Positions 1 to 5,877 of a DNA stretch of 6,995 nt are shown here, piece by piece. The stretch spans positions 1-6,995 of the forward strand of contig JAIRZB010000067.1 of assembly GCA_031267435.1 (NCBI GenBank). Reading direction: 5' to 3'. Origin of the DNA: Puniceicoccales bacterium. GTDB taxonomy: Bacteria > Verrucomicrobiota > Verrucomicrobiia > Opitutales > LL51. A model generated the notes under the pieces. The model was not told the origin of the DNA, searched no databases, and worked only from the letters and a program-made list of their open reading frames with translations. Every line of letters starts with the position of its first letter. Within the stretch, counting starts at the first letter, position 1. The position numbers and the translations under genes were made by a program.

Positions 1-292
1 GTCCGTGACTCCTTGCGGGGTATGGGGCAGAGCCCCATGGCTAAACCCCCTAAGGGCTACTCGCCCTTAGAATCCCCGCAAGAGCAAGGGGAATCCTTCC
101 CCTTGCAATCCCCTTGCAAGGAACACAGTTCCTTGACCTAGGAGGCCCCGCCCGCGGCGTCGCCGCGGGCGGGGGCCACTAAGTTGACCCTGCGGCCAAA
201 CCATGCGAAACTTTCGCATGGCTTGGCCGCTAAACGAGGTCAAGGAGTCTGCGACTCCTTGCGGGAGTCCAGAGGGCAGAGCCCTCTGGACT
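1..292. repeat. Left G+C-rich mosaic palindrome array
   Basis: This non-coding stretch is almost wholly tiled by hairpin-forming palindromes and is far richer in G+C than the genes beside it. In order: a partial module B (7-19), an A-like hairpin (22-38, 7-bp stem, loop AGA), E (50-70, 8-bp stem CTAAGGGC), F (84-106, 10-bp stem GCAAGGGGAA), a B variant (117-135, stem CAAGGAAC), the all-G/C module D (146-174, 14-bp stem), C (184-243, long stem around CCATGCGAA with outer TTGACC/GGTCAA arms), B (241-261, stem CAAGGAGTC) and A (266-292, 12-bp stem, loop AGA). Neighbouring modules abut or overlap. No ORF with protein character is present. No T-run follows a stem, so a classical intrinsic terminator is not supported. 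It may be a multi-copy intergenic element; its function is unknown. Confidence 0.85.
144..292 (+). repeat. Long inverted repeat, left copy (modules D-C-B-A)
   Basis: About 149 bp that recurs as the reverse complement at 6694-6839, with the same module order and only small differences. In the terminal 49 nt (241-289 against 6743-6695) I count 46 identical positions, and all three differences lie in hairpin loops. Module D here carries one extra G (175), giving a one-base bulge at the base of its stem. Module C has one A-C mismatch (200/222) that is properly paired in the right copy. Confidence 0.85.
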
Positions 293-322
293 ATAAAAAT
301 TAGATCTTGAAATTTGTTTTAT

Positions 323-352
323 TTTCGATTTAGCGAGTGACGTTAGTATAGT
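323..352 (+). promoter_or_regulatory. Candidate promoter for the antiporter-ATPase unit, possibly leaderless
   Basis: TATAGT at 347-352 matches five of six bases of the sigma70 -10 consensus. A weak -35 (TTTCGA, 323-328, 18-nt spacer) lies upstream. A start point 6-7 nt after the -10 box would fall at or next to the ATG at 358. No Shine-Dalgarno motif precedes that ATG, so the mRNA may be leaderless. This is inferred from motif spacing only; a promoter hidden in the array upstream is also possible. Confidence 0.35.
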
Positions 353-357
353 GACTT

Positions 358-2670
358 ATGGAAGGTGGTCTCATCCGTGATTTTGCAATTTTAATTGGTA
401 CGGCAGGGGTAGCAGGCTTTATTTTTTATTTCCTGCGATTGCCGTTATTGTTAGGGTATATTTTGAGTGGCCTGATTATCGGTCCCCATTTATTTTTCTC
501 GCAATACATACAAAACTATGAAGTTTTGCAGCAATTTGGCGATTTGGGGGTAATTTTCTTGATGTTTTACATCGGATTAGAATTTGATCTCGATAAGTTA
601 CGGCGAACATTAGGGCCATCGCTATTGGTGGTTATTGTTCAAACGGTCGTCATGATGTTTGTTGGGATTTTGTCGGCGAAATTTCTAGGTTGGTCCGGGT
701 TAAATGGATTATTTCTTGGCGCACTCATGGCGATTAGTTCGACGATGATGACAATTCCCGTACTGAAGGAACAAAATGCACTCAATACGCATTTTGCGCA
801 GTTAGCGATTGGTGTTTTAGTATTGGAGGATTTTGTGGCGATACTGCTTCTCATCGTTCTTTCCGGTATTTCAGCGAGTGGATTTTTCGAATGGAAGGAG
901 GTTTGGCAGGTAACATTTTTGGTGGGTGTTTTTGTCGTTATGGTTTTTGTACTCGGGCGATTTTTTGGAGCCAAGATTGCTTTCTGGCTGCAAAAAATGG
1001 GATCCACGGAATTATTGGTTCTTGTTGCCGTTGGCTTTGCGCTTTTTTTGGGGGAAATTGCCGATCGGATGCATTTTTCGGCGGAGTTGGGTGCATTTTT
1101 AGCGGGATCGGTTTTATCGCAATCGGTCATTGCCCATAAAATTAATGAGGTAACAGAGTCGTTGCGGAATATTTTTTGTGCGGTTTTTTTCGTTACGATT
1201 GGAACACTAATTGATCCTGTGAAAATTTCGGAACACTGGCTAGCGATTGTAATCATTAGTCTAGTGGTAACGGTGGCGCAAATTTTTGTTTGTTGGTTTG
1301 GATTATTTCTTTCTGGAGAAGAATCGAAGACTTCCTTTTATGCTGCGATTTACAAGGCGCAGATTGGTGAATTCAGTTTTGTTATTGCTGCATTGGGCAA
1401 TTCGTTGGGCGTGACAGATTCTTCGCTGATGACACTAGCAGTTGGGGTTTCGGTTTTCAAAATTGTTTTGGGTTCGTTTCTACGAAAATATATTGAGCCA
1501 CTTTATGGAACATTGACAAAGATTGCTCCCAAAGCGATTCTTAATATGGGTCAGTTTTATTTAAATTTTCTCCAAGTTGCTAGGATGGAGGTGGAAAAAA
1601 TGACGCTGCTACGGGAAGCAAAGGGATTTTTATTGCGACTAATTTGGTATTTTTTGCTCGTTGTAGGTCTAATGGGATTATCGTCCTACCTATCGAGTTT
1701 AGTTTGCGGTGACACATTTTCCTTCACAAAGGACCATGAAACGTTGTCGCTAACTGCAGTATGGGGTACCGCTGCTTTTATTATTATGCCTATTTTTGCG
1801 GGTGTGGTACGGAATGTCGATGCCATTATTAGTCTTGTTTTGGACAAAATTTTTGTTTCCATTGACCATGCTAATAAGCAGGACAACCGTAGCATTCGGG
1901 TGATGCGTCACGTTGTTTTGGGAGTTTTTCTGCTGTTTTTCGGAATTATTTTTGTCTCCGTTTCTTCAAATTACATTCCCACAGGATATCCGTTGACGGT
2001 TTTTGTTCTTCTATCGGGATTACAGGGGATATTTTTCTGGCGTGATTTGCTGAAATCGAACAATCGCTTTGAGCGGATGTTTCGGGAGACATTTATTGCC
2101 GAAGTCCAGGAAAAAGAGGATGAATATCGCAGTACGATTTTGCAAAAAGCAAAGGAAAAATATCCCTGGTCCGTACAAATTAAAAATTATCGTTTGCCGA
2201 AGAATAGTGCATATGTGGGCAAGAAAATTTCTGGATTACGGATTCGAGAAAAAACTGGAACGACGATTGCAGCCGTTTCGCGGGGCGGCTACACCTGTTA
2301 TTCGCCTTCGCCCGACGCCGTTTTATTTCCCGATGACCATTTATTATTCATAGGTGAAGCGGAGCAAATCGAAGCCGCAACAAAATTTTTGAGTGAAGAA
2401 GTAACTGAGGCCGTTCGGGCCAATCGCATGGAATTTGCCATCGATCATTACTGCATTACGCCGACGAGTATATTTTTAGGCAATACAATTGCGGAAACGG
2501 GGATCCGTAGTCGCTTTGGAGTGAACATTGTGGGCATTCAGCGCCGAGGGGAGAAAATTACCGCTCCAGATCCGCTAATAGCATTGGAAAAAAATGACAT
2601 TTTAATTTTAATTGGCCCCCAATATGCCATTGAAAAATTAAAGGAATCGGAGTTGACTCAGGCGTTGTAA
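358..2670 (+). CDS. CPA2-family cation (K+/Na+):proton antiporter with two C-terminal RCK_C domains
   Basis: An inner-membrane antiporter of the KefB/CPA2 type (Na_H_exchanger fold) that exchanges H+ for K+ or Na+ and so affects cytoplasmic pH and ion balance. Residues about 10-385 form the transport domain: LRLPLLLGYILSGLIIGPH (26-44), the AISSTMMTIPVLKEQ segment, the ion-binding acidic pair E157-D158 in VLEDF, LGAFLAG (244-250) and AQIGEFSFV (334-342). A second hydrophobic block (about 421-560) adds several further membrane segments. The cytoplasmic tail has two tandem TrkA-C/RCK_C ligand-binding domains (about 607-680 and 692-765). I see no nucleotide-binding TrkA-N Rossmann domain. The start at 358 gives the usual N-terminus, directly before the first helix, though it lacks a Shine-Dalgarno. 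The stop lies 35 nt before atpG, suggesting co-transcription. The ion specificity cannot be read from the sequence. Confidence 0.93.
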   Translation: MEGGLIRDFAILIGTAGVAGFIFYFLRLPLLLGYILSGLIIGPHLFFSQYIQNYEVLQQFGDLGVIFLMFYIGLEFDLDKLRRTLGPSLLVVIVQTVVMMFVGILSAKFLGWSGLNGLFLGALMAISSTMMTIPVLKEQNALNTHFAQLAIGVLVLEDFVAILLLIVLSGISASGFFEWKEVWQVTFLVGVFVVMVFVLGRFFGAKIAFWLQKMGSTELLVLVAVGFALFLGEIADRMHFSAELGAFLAGSVLSQSVIAHKINEVTESLRNIFCAVFFVTIGTLIDPVKISEHWLAIVIISLVVTVAQIFVCWFGLFLSGEESKTSFYAAIYKAQIGEFSFVIAALGNSLGVTDSSLMTLAVGVSVFKIVLGSFLRKYIEPLYGTLTKIAPKAILNMGQFYLNFLQVARMEVEKMTLLREAKGFLLRLIWYFLLVVGLMGLSSYLSSLVCGDTFSFTKDHETLSLTAVWGTAAFIIMPIFAGVVRNVDAIISLVLDKIFVSIDHANKQDNRSIRVMRHVVLGVFLLFFGIIFVSVSSNYIPTGYPLTVFVLLSGLQGIFFWRDLLKSNNRFERMFRETFIAEVQEKEDEYRSTILQKAKEKYPWSVQIKNYRLPKNSAYVGKKISGLRIREKTGTTIAAVSRGGYTCYSPSPDAVLFPDDHLLFIGEAEQIEAATKFLSEEVTEAVRANRMEFAIDHYCITPTSIFLGNTIAETGIRSRFGVNIVGIQRRGEKITAPDPLIALEKNDILILIGPQYAIEKLKESELTQAL

Positions 2671-2691
2671 TTTTTACATTGCAGGAATAGC

Positions 2692-2696
2692 AAGGA
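2692..2696 (+). promoter_or_regulatory. Ribosome binding site of atpG
   Basis: AAGGA lies 9 nt before the ATG at 2706. An ATG at 2699 is also near, but its frame stops after nine codons, so this site supports the start at 2706, which also gives the family's conserved N-terminus. Confidence 0.55.
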
Positions 2697-2705
2697 ATAT
2701 GGCGC

Positions 2706-3584
2706 ATGAAAGGGCTCAAAGAAGTTAAGAATCGGATTCGGGCGGTCGATAGTGTATCGAAGATCGCGCAGGCGATGCAACTTGTTGCAGTATCGAAGAT
2801 GAAACGGGCCCAAGATTTTGCAATCGGGAGCCGTCCCTATTTATTGCATCTATCGGAGATTATTTGTTGCCTATCGGAGAAAAAAATTCAGAAAAATAGG
2901 CATCCTTTTTTTATTCCCCGCGAGATTGGGAAGCGTTGCATTATCGTTATTGGAACGGATAAGGGGTTGTGTGGCGTGTTGAATAACACGCTTTTTAAGT
3001 CCATTCCCGGAGGAGAGAACTATTTTATATCGGTGGGACGCAAGGCGATGCAATTTCTAAGCCGTACTAAACACCCCTTACTAGCCAGTTTTTCGATTAA
3101 TGATCGGGTTCAATACCACGAAGTTTTAGGAATTTGCGATCTCATTTCCAAGTTATATTTGAATGGAGAAATCGATAGCGTTGAAGTTTTATACCAGAAG
3201 TTTATAAATACCTTAACCTATGCACCTTCCCTGCAGAGAATGCTGCCCATGGAGGGGTTTCACGATGTTTTTAATCAAATGTTAAAATCAGCAAGTCTCG
3301 AACTGGAATATTTTCAGCGAGATGTCAGAGGATTACTTTTTGAGCCAGATATCGGACAAATTATCGACCATATGGCCAAAATTTTTCTCAAATATAATTT
3401 ACATCAGGTGCTATTGGAGGCGAAGGCATCGGAGCACAGTGCACGGATGGTAGCGATGAAGAATGCAACGGATAATGCGGAATCGCTTTCCCAAGAGTTA
3501 AAGCTGGAGTACAATAAGGTACGTCAGTACGCGATTACGAATGAAATTATGGAGCTCGCCGCTTCGGCGATGGAAGATGATTAA
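2706..3584 (+). CDS. atpG: F-type ATP synthase gamma subunit (F1 central stalk)
   Basis: Gamma subunit, the rotating central shaft of F1 that couples proton flow through Fo to ATP synthesis in the beta subunits. At 292 aa it has the normal family length. The N-terminal helix shows the conserved pattern (KEVKNRIRAV, then SKIAQAMQLVAVSKMKRAQ, residues 18-36), the Rossmann-like middle has GTDKGLCGVLNN (83-94), and the C-terminal helix has SEHSARMVAMKNATDNAE (242-259) followed by YNKVRQYAITNEIMEL (269-284). The middle third is divergent. The end, AASAMEDD, is acidic and replaces the usual small and hydrophobic EIVxGAxAL-like finish. It is followed after 6 nt by atpD; atpA, which normally precedes it, is missing and an antiporter gene stands there instead. 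Confidence 0.97.
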   Translation: MKGLKEVKNRIRAVDSVSKIAQAMQLVAVSKMKRAQDFAIGSRPYLLHLSEIICCLSEKKIQKNRHPFFIPREIGKRCIIVIGTDKGLCGVLNNTLFKSIPGGENYFISVGRKAMQFLSRTKHPLLASFSINDRVQYHEVLGICDLISKLYLNGEIDSVEVLYQKFINTLTYAPSLQRMLPMEGFHDVFNQMLKSASLELEYFQRDVRGLLFEPDIGQIIDHMAKIFLKYNLHQVLLEAKASEHSARMVAMKNATDNAESLSQELKLEYNKVRQYAITNEIMELAASAMEDD

Positions 3585-3590
3585 AGGCCT

Positions 3591-4997
3591 ATGCAAAATT
3601 TAGGAAAAATTATACAAATTATGGGAGCCGTGGTCGATGTACAATTCGAACGCGATCGAATTCCTGGTATTTATAATGCCCTTGAAGTTTCCTTGACGGA
3701 GCAGGAACCCTTGATTTTAGAGGTGCAGCAACATATCGGCGACGGTATTGTTCGCACTGTCGCAATGTCGGCAACGGATGGTTTGAGTCGTGGCATAGCG
3801 GTACGAGATACGGGGGAGACGATTACCGTTCCAGTGGGAGAGGGTGTATTGGGGCGAATTTTAAATGTAACGGGAAACCCAATTGACGGCCGTGGCGAAG
3901 TAAGGTGCGAGAAGAAATTGCCCATTCACCGTACTGCGCCCACTCTACTGGATCAGGATATTAACTCCGAGATTTTAGAAACGGGAATCAAGGTAATCGA
4001 TTTAATTTGTCCCTTTGTGAAAGGTGGGAAAATTGGAGCCTTTGGAGGCGCTGGAGTTGGTAAGACGGTGGTCATTACGGAGCCCATCAATAATATTGCG
4101 ATTGGCCATGGTGGATTTTCGGTATTTGCTGGTGTAGGAGAACGTTCCCGCGAAGGTAATGATTTATTTCATGAGATGGTGGGATCGGGAGTCATTAACG
4201 AGGAAGAGCCGGAGAAATCGAAGGTAACATTAGTTTTTGGTCAAATGAATGAGCCGCCGGGGGCGAGGATGCGCGTAGGATTAACGGGCCTAACCATTGC
4301 GGAATATTTCCGTGACGAACGCCATCAGGATGTACTATTATTTATCGATAATATTTTTCGATTTTCGCAGGCGGGTTCGGAGGTATCGGCGCTGCTAGGG
4401 CGTTCGCCATCGGCTGTAGGTTATCAGCCAACGCTTAGCCAGGAGATGGGGCAATTGCAAGAGCGCATTACATCGACAAAAAACGGCTCTATTACATCCT
4501 TCCAGGCGGTGTACGTTCCTGCGGATGATGTAACAGATCCGGCACCGGCTAATACGTTTGCTCATTTGGATTCGACTCTAGTCCTAGACCGAAAGATTGC
4601 GGCATTGGCATTATTCCCAGCGGTTGATCCTTTGGCGTCGACGTCGAAGGCACTTGATCCAAAGGTCGTCGGGCAACAACATTTCGATGTGGCACGTGGA
4701 GTCCAAGCGGTTTTGCAAAAATACAAAGAATTACAGGATATTATTGCGATTCTTGGCATGGACGAATTATCGGAAGAGGATAAGTTAACGGTAATGCGAG
4801 CTCGAAAGATTCAGAAATTTTTATCGCAACCCTTCCATACGGCAGAAACATTTACGGGAACGGAAGGCAAATATGTTTCGGCCAAAGAAACCGTTCGAGG
4901 CTTTACCATGATATTAGATGGAGAATTGGATCATATTTCCGAGAATGATTTTTACATGAAGGGGAGCATTGACGAAGTGATTGGTGTTGGAAAATAA
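3591..4997 (+). CDS. atpD: F-type ATP synthase beta subunit (catalytic)
   Basis: Catalytic beta subunit of F1, which makes or hydrolyses ATP at the alpha/beta interfaces on the cytoplasmic face of the membrane. At 468 aa it is the typical length. An N-terminal beta-barrel (1-80) precedes the nucleotide-binding core with Walker A GGAGVGKT (152-159), catalytic Glu184 in GERSREGNDLF, the segment FGQMNEPPGARMRVGLTGLT, and Walker B LLFID (249-253). The C-terminal helical domain carries DELSEED (391-397), which contacts gamma and epsilon. The usual adenine-stacking Tyr of the IYPAVDPL motif is Phe342 here (LFPAVDPL). The start is preceded by AAAGG (3583-3587), only 3 nt away and overlapping the atpG stop codon, which suggests translational coupling. 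The gap to atpC is 1 nt. Confidence 0.99.
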   Translation: MQNLGKIIQIMGAVVDVQFERDRIPGIYNALEVSLTEQEPLILEVQQHIGDGIVRTVAMSATDGLSRGIAVRDTGETITVPVGEGVLGRILNVTGNPIDGRGEVRCEKKLPIHRTAPTLLDQDINSEILETGIKVIDLICPFVKGGKIGAFGGAGVGKTVVITEPINNIAIGHGGFSVFAGVGERSREGNDLFHEMVGSGVINEEEPEKSKVTLVFGQMNEPPGARMRVGLTGLTIAEYFRDERHQDVLLFIDNIFRFSQAGSEVSALLGRSPSAVGYQPTLSQEMGQLQERITSTKNGSITSFQAVYVPADDVTDPAPANTFAHLDSTLVLDRKIAALALFPAVDPLASTSKALDPKVVGQQHFDVARGVQAVLQKYKELQDIIAILGMDELSEEDKLTVMRARKIQKFLSQPFHTAETFTGTEGKYVSAKETVRGFTMILDGELDHISENDFYMKGSIDEVIGVGK

Positions 4998-4998
4998 T

Positions 4999-5409
4999 AT
5001 GGCACTTTTTGTTGAAATTATGACGCCGAGCCAGGTAATTTGTTCCCAGGAAGTTATATCTTTGGTAGTCGATTCCGTAATGGGTGAAATAGAAATCTTA
5101 CCAGAGCACCGGCCGATCATCGTACTATTAGATGTTGGGAGTACGCGTCTAAAGTTTTCAGATGGTAAGGTTGAAACGATAGCCACTTCGTCGGGCATTT
5201 TGAAGTTAGAGAATGATCGGGCCATTTTAGTAGTTGAAGAGGCGATCAATATCCACGGATTACAAACGGCAGCAACGGTAGAAAATGCGAAGGCTTTGGC
5301 TCAAGAGGCTTTAAAAGCAACGATTAACCAGGGCAATTTGGAGCAAAATGAATTGGAACAATTGGAAGCCAAAATTCGGGCCGAGCTAAATAAAAAATTA
5401 CAAAAATAA
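4999..5409 (+). CDS. atpC: F-type ATP synthase epsilon subunit
   Basis: Epsilon subunit of F1; it binds gamma at the foot of the central stalk and typically restrains ATP hydrolysis. I take the ATG at 4999 (136 aa) rather than the in-frame TTG at 4981. The ATG gives the typical MALFVEIMTP-like beginning, lies 1 nt after the atpD stop, and has TTGGA about 7 nt upstream. Residues 1-85 form the beta-sandwich domain with the family signature GEIEILPEHRP (29-39), and residues about 86-136 form the helical hairpin rich in Ala, Glu and Lys. The signature deviates from the common GxxGxLPGHxP pattern by having Glu at two usual Gly positions. It ends the atpGDC cluster. Confidence 0.95.
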   Translation: MALFVEIMTPSQVICSQEVISLVVDSVMGEIEILPEHRPIIVLLDVGSTRLKFSDGKVETIATSSGILKLENDRAILVVEEAINIHGLQTAATVENAKALAQEALKATINQGNLEQNELEQLEAKIRAELNKKLQK

Positions 5410-5448
5410 AATTATATATTTCTGTTTTCTTTAGAATTATTGTGCAAA

Positions 5449-5556
5449 TTAAACAAAAACACTTGCCGCATAAATTGTACTTGCCACGCTCCATAAAAGA
5501 CTTCCGAGCGCAATGCCCCTTAGTATTTTTTTTACCCTAGTAGTTTTTCGTATCAT
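5449..5556 (-). CDS. Candidate small signal-peptide-like or membrane peptide (35 aa)
   Basis: A minus-strand reading frame from an ATG at 5556-5554 to TAA at 5451-5449; an in-frame GTG at 5571-5569 would make it 40 aa. The peptide has a basic start (MIRKTTRVKK), a hydrophobic stretch (ILRGIALGSLLWSVAS), and ends TIYAASVFV with a possible AxA-like signal-peptidase motif (YAA). A good TTGACA -35 box lies upstream on the same strand, and AGGGG precedes the start at a rather long distance. It faces atpC tail to tail. I do not recognise a family; it resembles tiny secreted or membrane peptides in layout only, and a chance ORF is quite possible. Confidence 0.3.
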   Translation of the reverse strand: MIRKTTRVKKILRGIALGSLLWSVASTIYAASVFV

Positions 5557-5586
5557 TATTTTATTTTTCACCCCTATTCTTTTACT

Positions 5587-5614
5587 ATTCTTTTTATTGG
5601 TTGAAAAGTGTCAA
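5587..5614 (-). promoter_or_regulatory. Candidate minus-strand sigma70-type promoter
   Basis: On the minus strand a perfect TTGACA (5614-5609) is followed after 16 nt by AAGAAT (5592-5587, four of six to TATAAT); AATAGT (5589-5584) after 19 nt is an alternative. The -35 box sits in the loop of a small inverted repeat, GAAAAG (5603-5608) and CTTTTC (5616-5621), which could be an operator. It would drive the small minus-strand ORF at 5449-5556. Confidence 0.35.
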
Positions 5615-5626
5615 GCTTTTCGAATT

Positions 5627-5658
5627 TTGAGGGCCACGTGCTGAGGACTATTTAAAAT
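5627..5658 (+). promoter_or_regulatory. Candidate plus-strand promoter for the 67-aa ORF and MBL gene
   Basis: TAAAAT (5653-5658, five of six to the -10 consensus) lies 7 nt before the ATG at 5666, which would make a near-leaderless transcript, as proposed for the antiporter. TTGAGG (5627-5632) is a possible -35, but the 20-nt spacer is too long for comfort. A CACGTG palindrome (5635-5640) lies between them. Confidence 0.25.
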
Positions 5659-5665
5659 TCTCGCC

Positions 5666-5869
5666 ATGGAATCTATTGCCGAGGACGTTTTGAAAAAAAC
5701 TATGCGACAACCATATGGTGAAATACACATGGTTTTATGTTCGGATCACAAAATCGAAAAACGAAATATTTCGAATCACCCTGGAAAATGGTCGATTAAA
5801 GAACAATCGCTAAAAATTATTGGACGGTATTGGCGAAATTTGATTGATTTATTTTATCGACTTTTATAG
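5666..5869 (+). CDS. Unrecognised 67-aa hypothetical protein
   Basis: A short ORF I cannot assign. Its start is fixed by a stop codon in frame at 5642 and by the lack of another good start between. The protein is mixed and rather basic in its C-terminal half, with HPGKWSIKEQSLKIIG followed by RYWRNLIDLFYRLL, an aromatic, possibly amphipathic helix at the end. There is no signal peptide and no clear membrane segment. Codon choice (many TCG, CGA and ATT) is like that of the neighbouring genes, and the stop lies only 8 nt before the MBL gene, which favours a real co-transcribed gene. It could also be the tail of a decayed longer gene. No Shine-Dalgarno precedes the ATG. Confidence 0.5.
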   Translation: MESIAEDVLKKTMRQPYGEIHMVLCSDHKIEKRNISNHPGKWSIKEQSLKIIGRYWRNLIDLFYRLL

Positions 5870-5877
5870 CTTCGGGA

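Noticed and set aside
184..243. tRNA or other known structured RNA in the array hairpins
   Set aside because: The long hairpins lack a cloverleaf, a TTCGA-type T loop and a CCA-proximal acceptor layout, and I recognise no riboswitch core.
1..292. CRISPR array
   Set aside because: The repeats are palindromes of different sequence and size that abut or overlap. There is no constant repeat with unique spacers of regular length, and no cas gene.
266..300. Intrinsic terminator at the inner edge of the left array
   Set aside because: The 12-bp stem is followed by ATAAAAAT on the + strand, not a T-run, and on the minus strand it is followed by further array hairpins.
639..1256. 205-codon minus-strand ORF inside the antiporter gene
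   Set aside because: It is a shadow frame. The + strand frame encodes clear CPA2 motifs throughout, and the minus-strand peptide shows no domain or start signal.
4981..4998. TTG start giving a six-residue longer epsilon subunit
   Set aside because: The ATG at 4999 lies 1 nt after the atpD stop, has TTGGA at good spacing, and gives the family's usual N-terminus; the extension overlaps atpD without need.
5410..5450. Intrinsic terminator after atpC
   Set aside because: The region is T-rich but only a weak four- to five-base inverted repeat (TTCT/AGAA) is visible, and no G+C-rich stem precedes a T-run.
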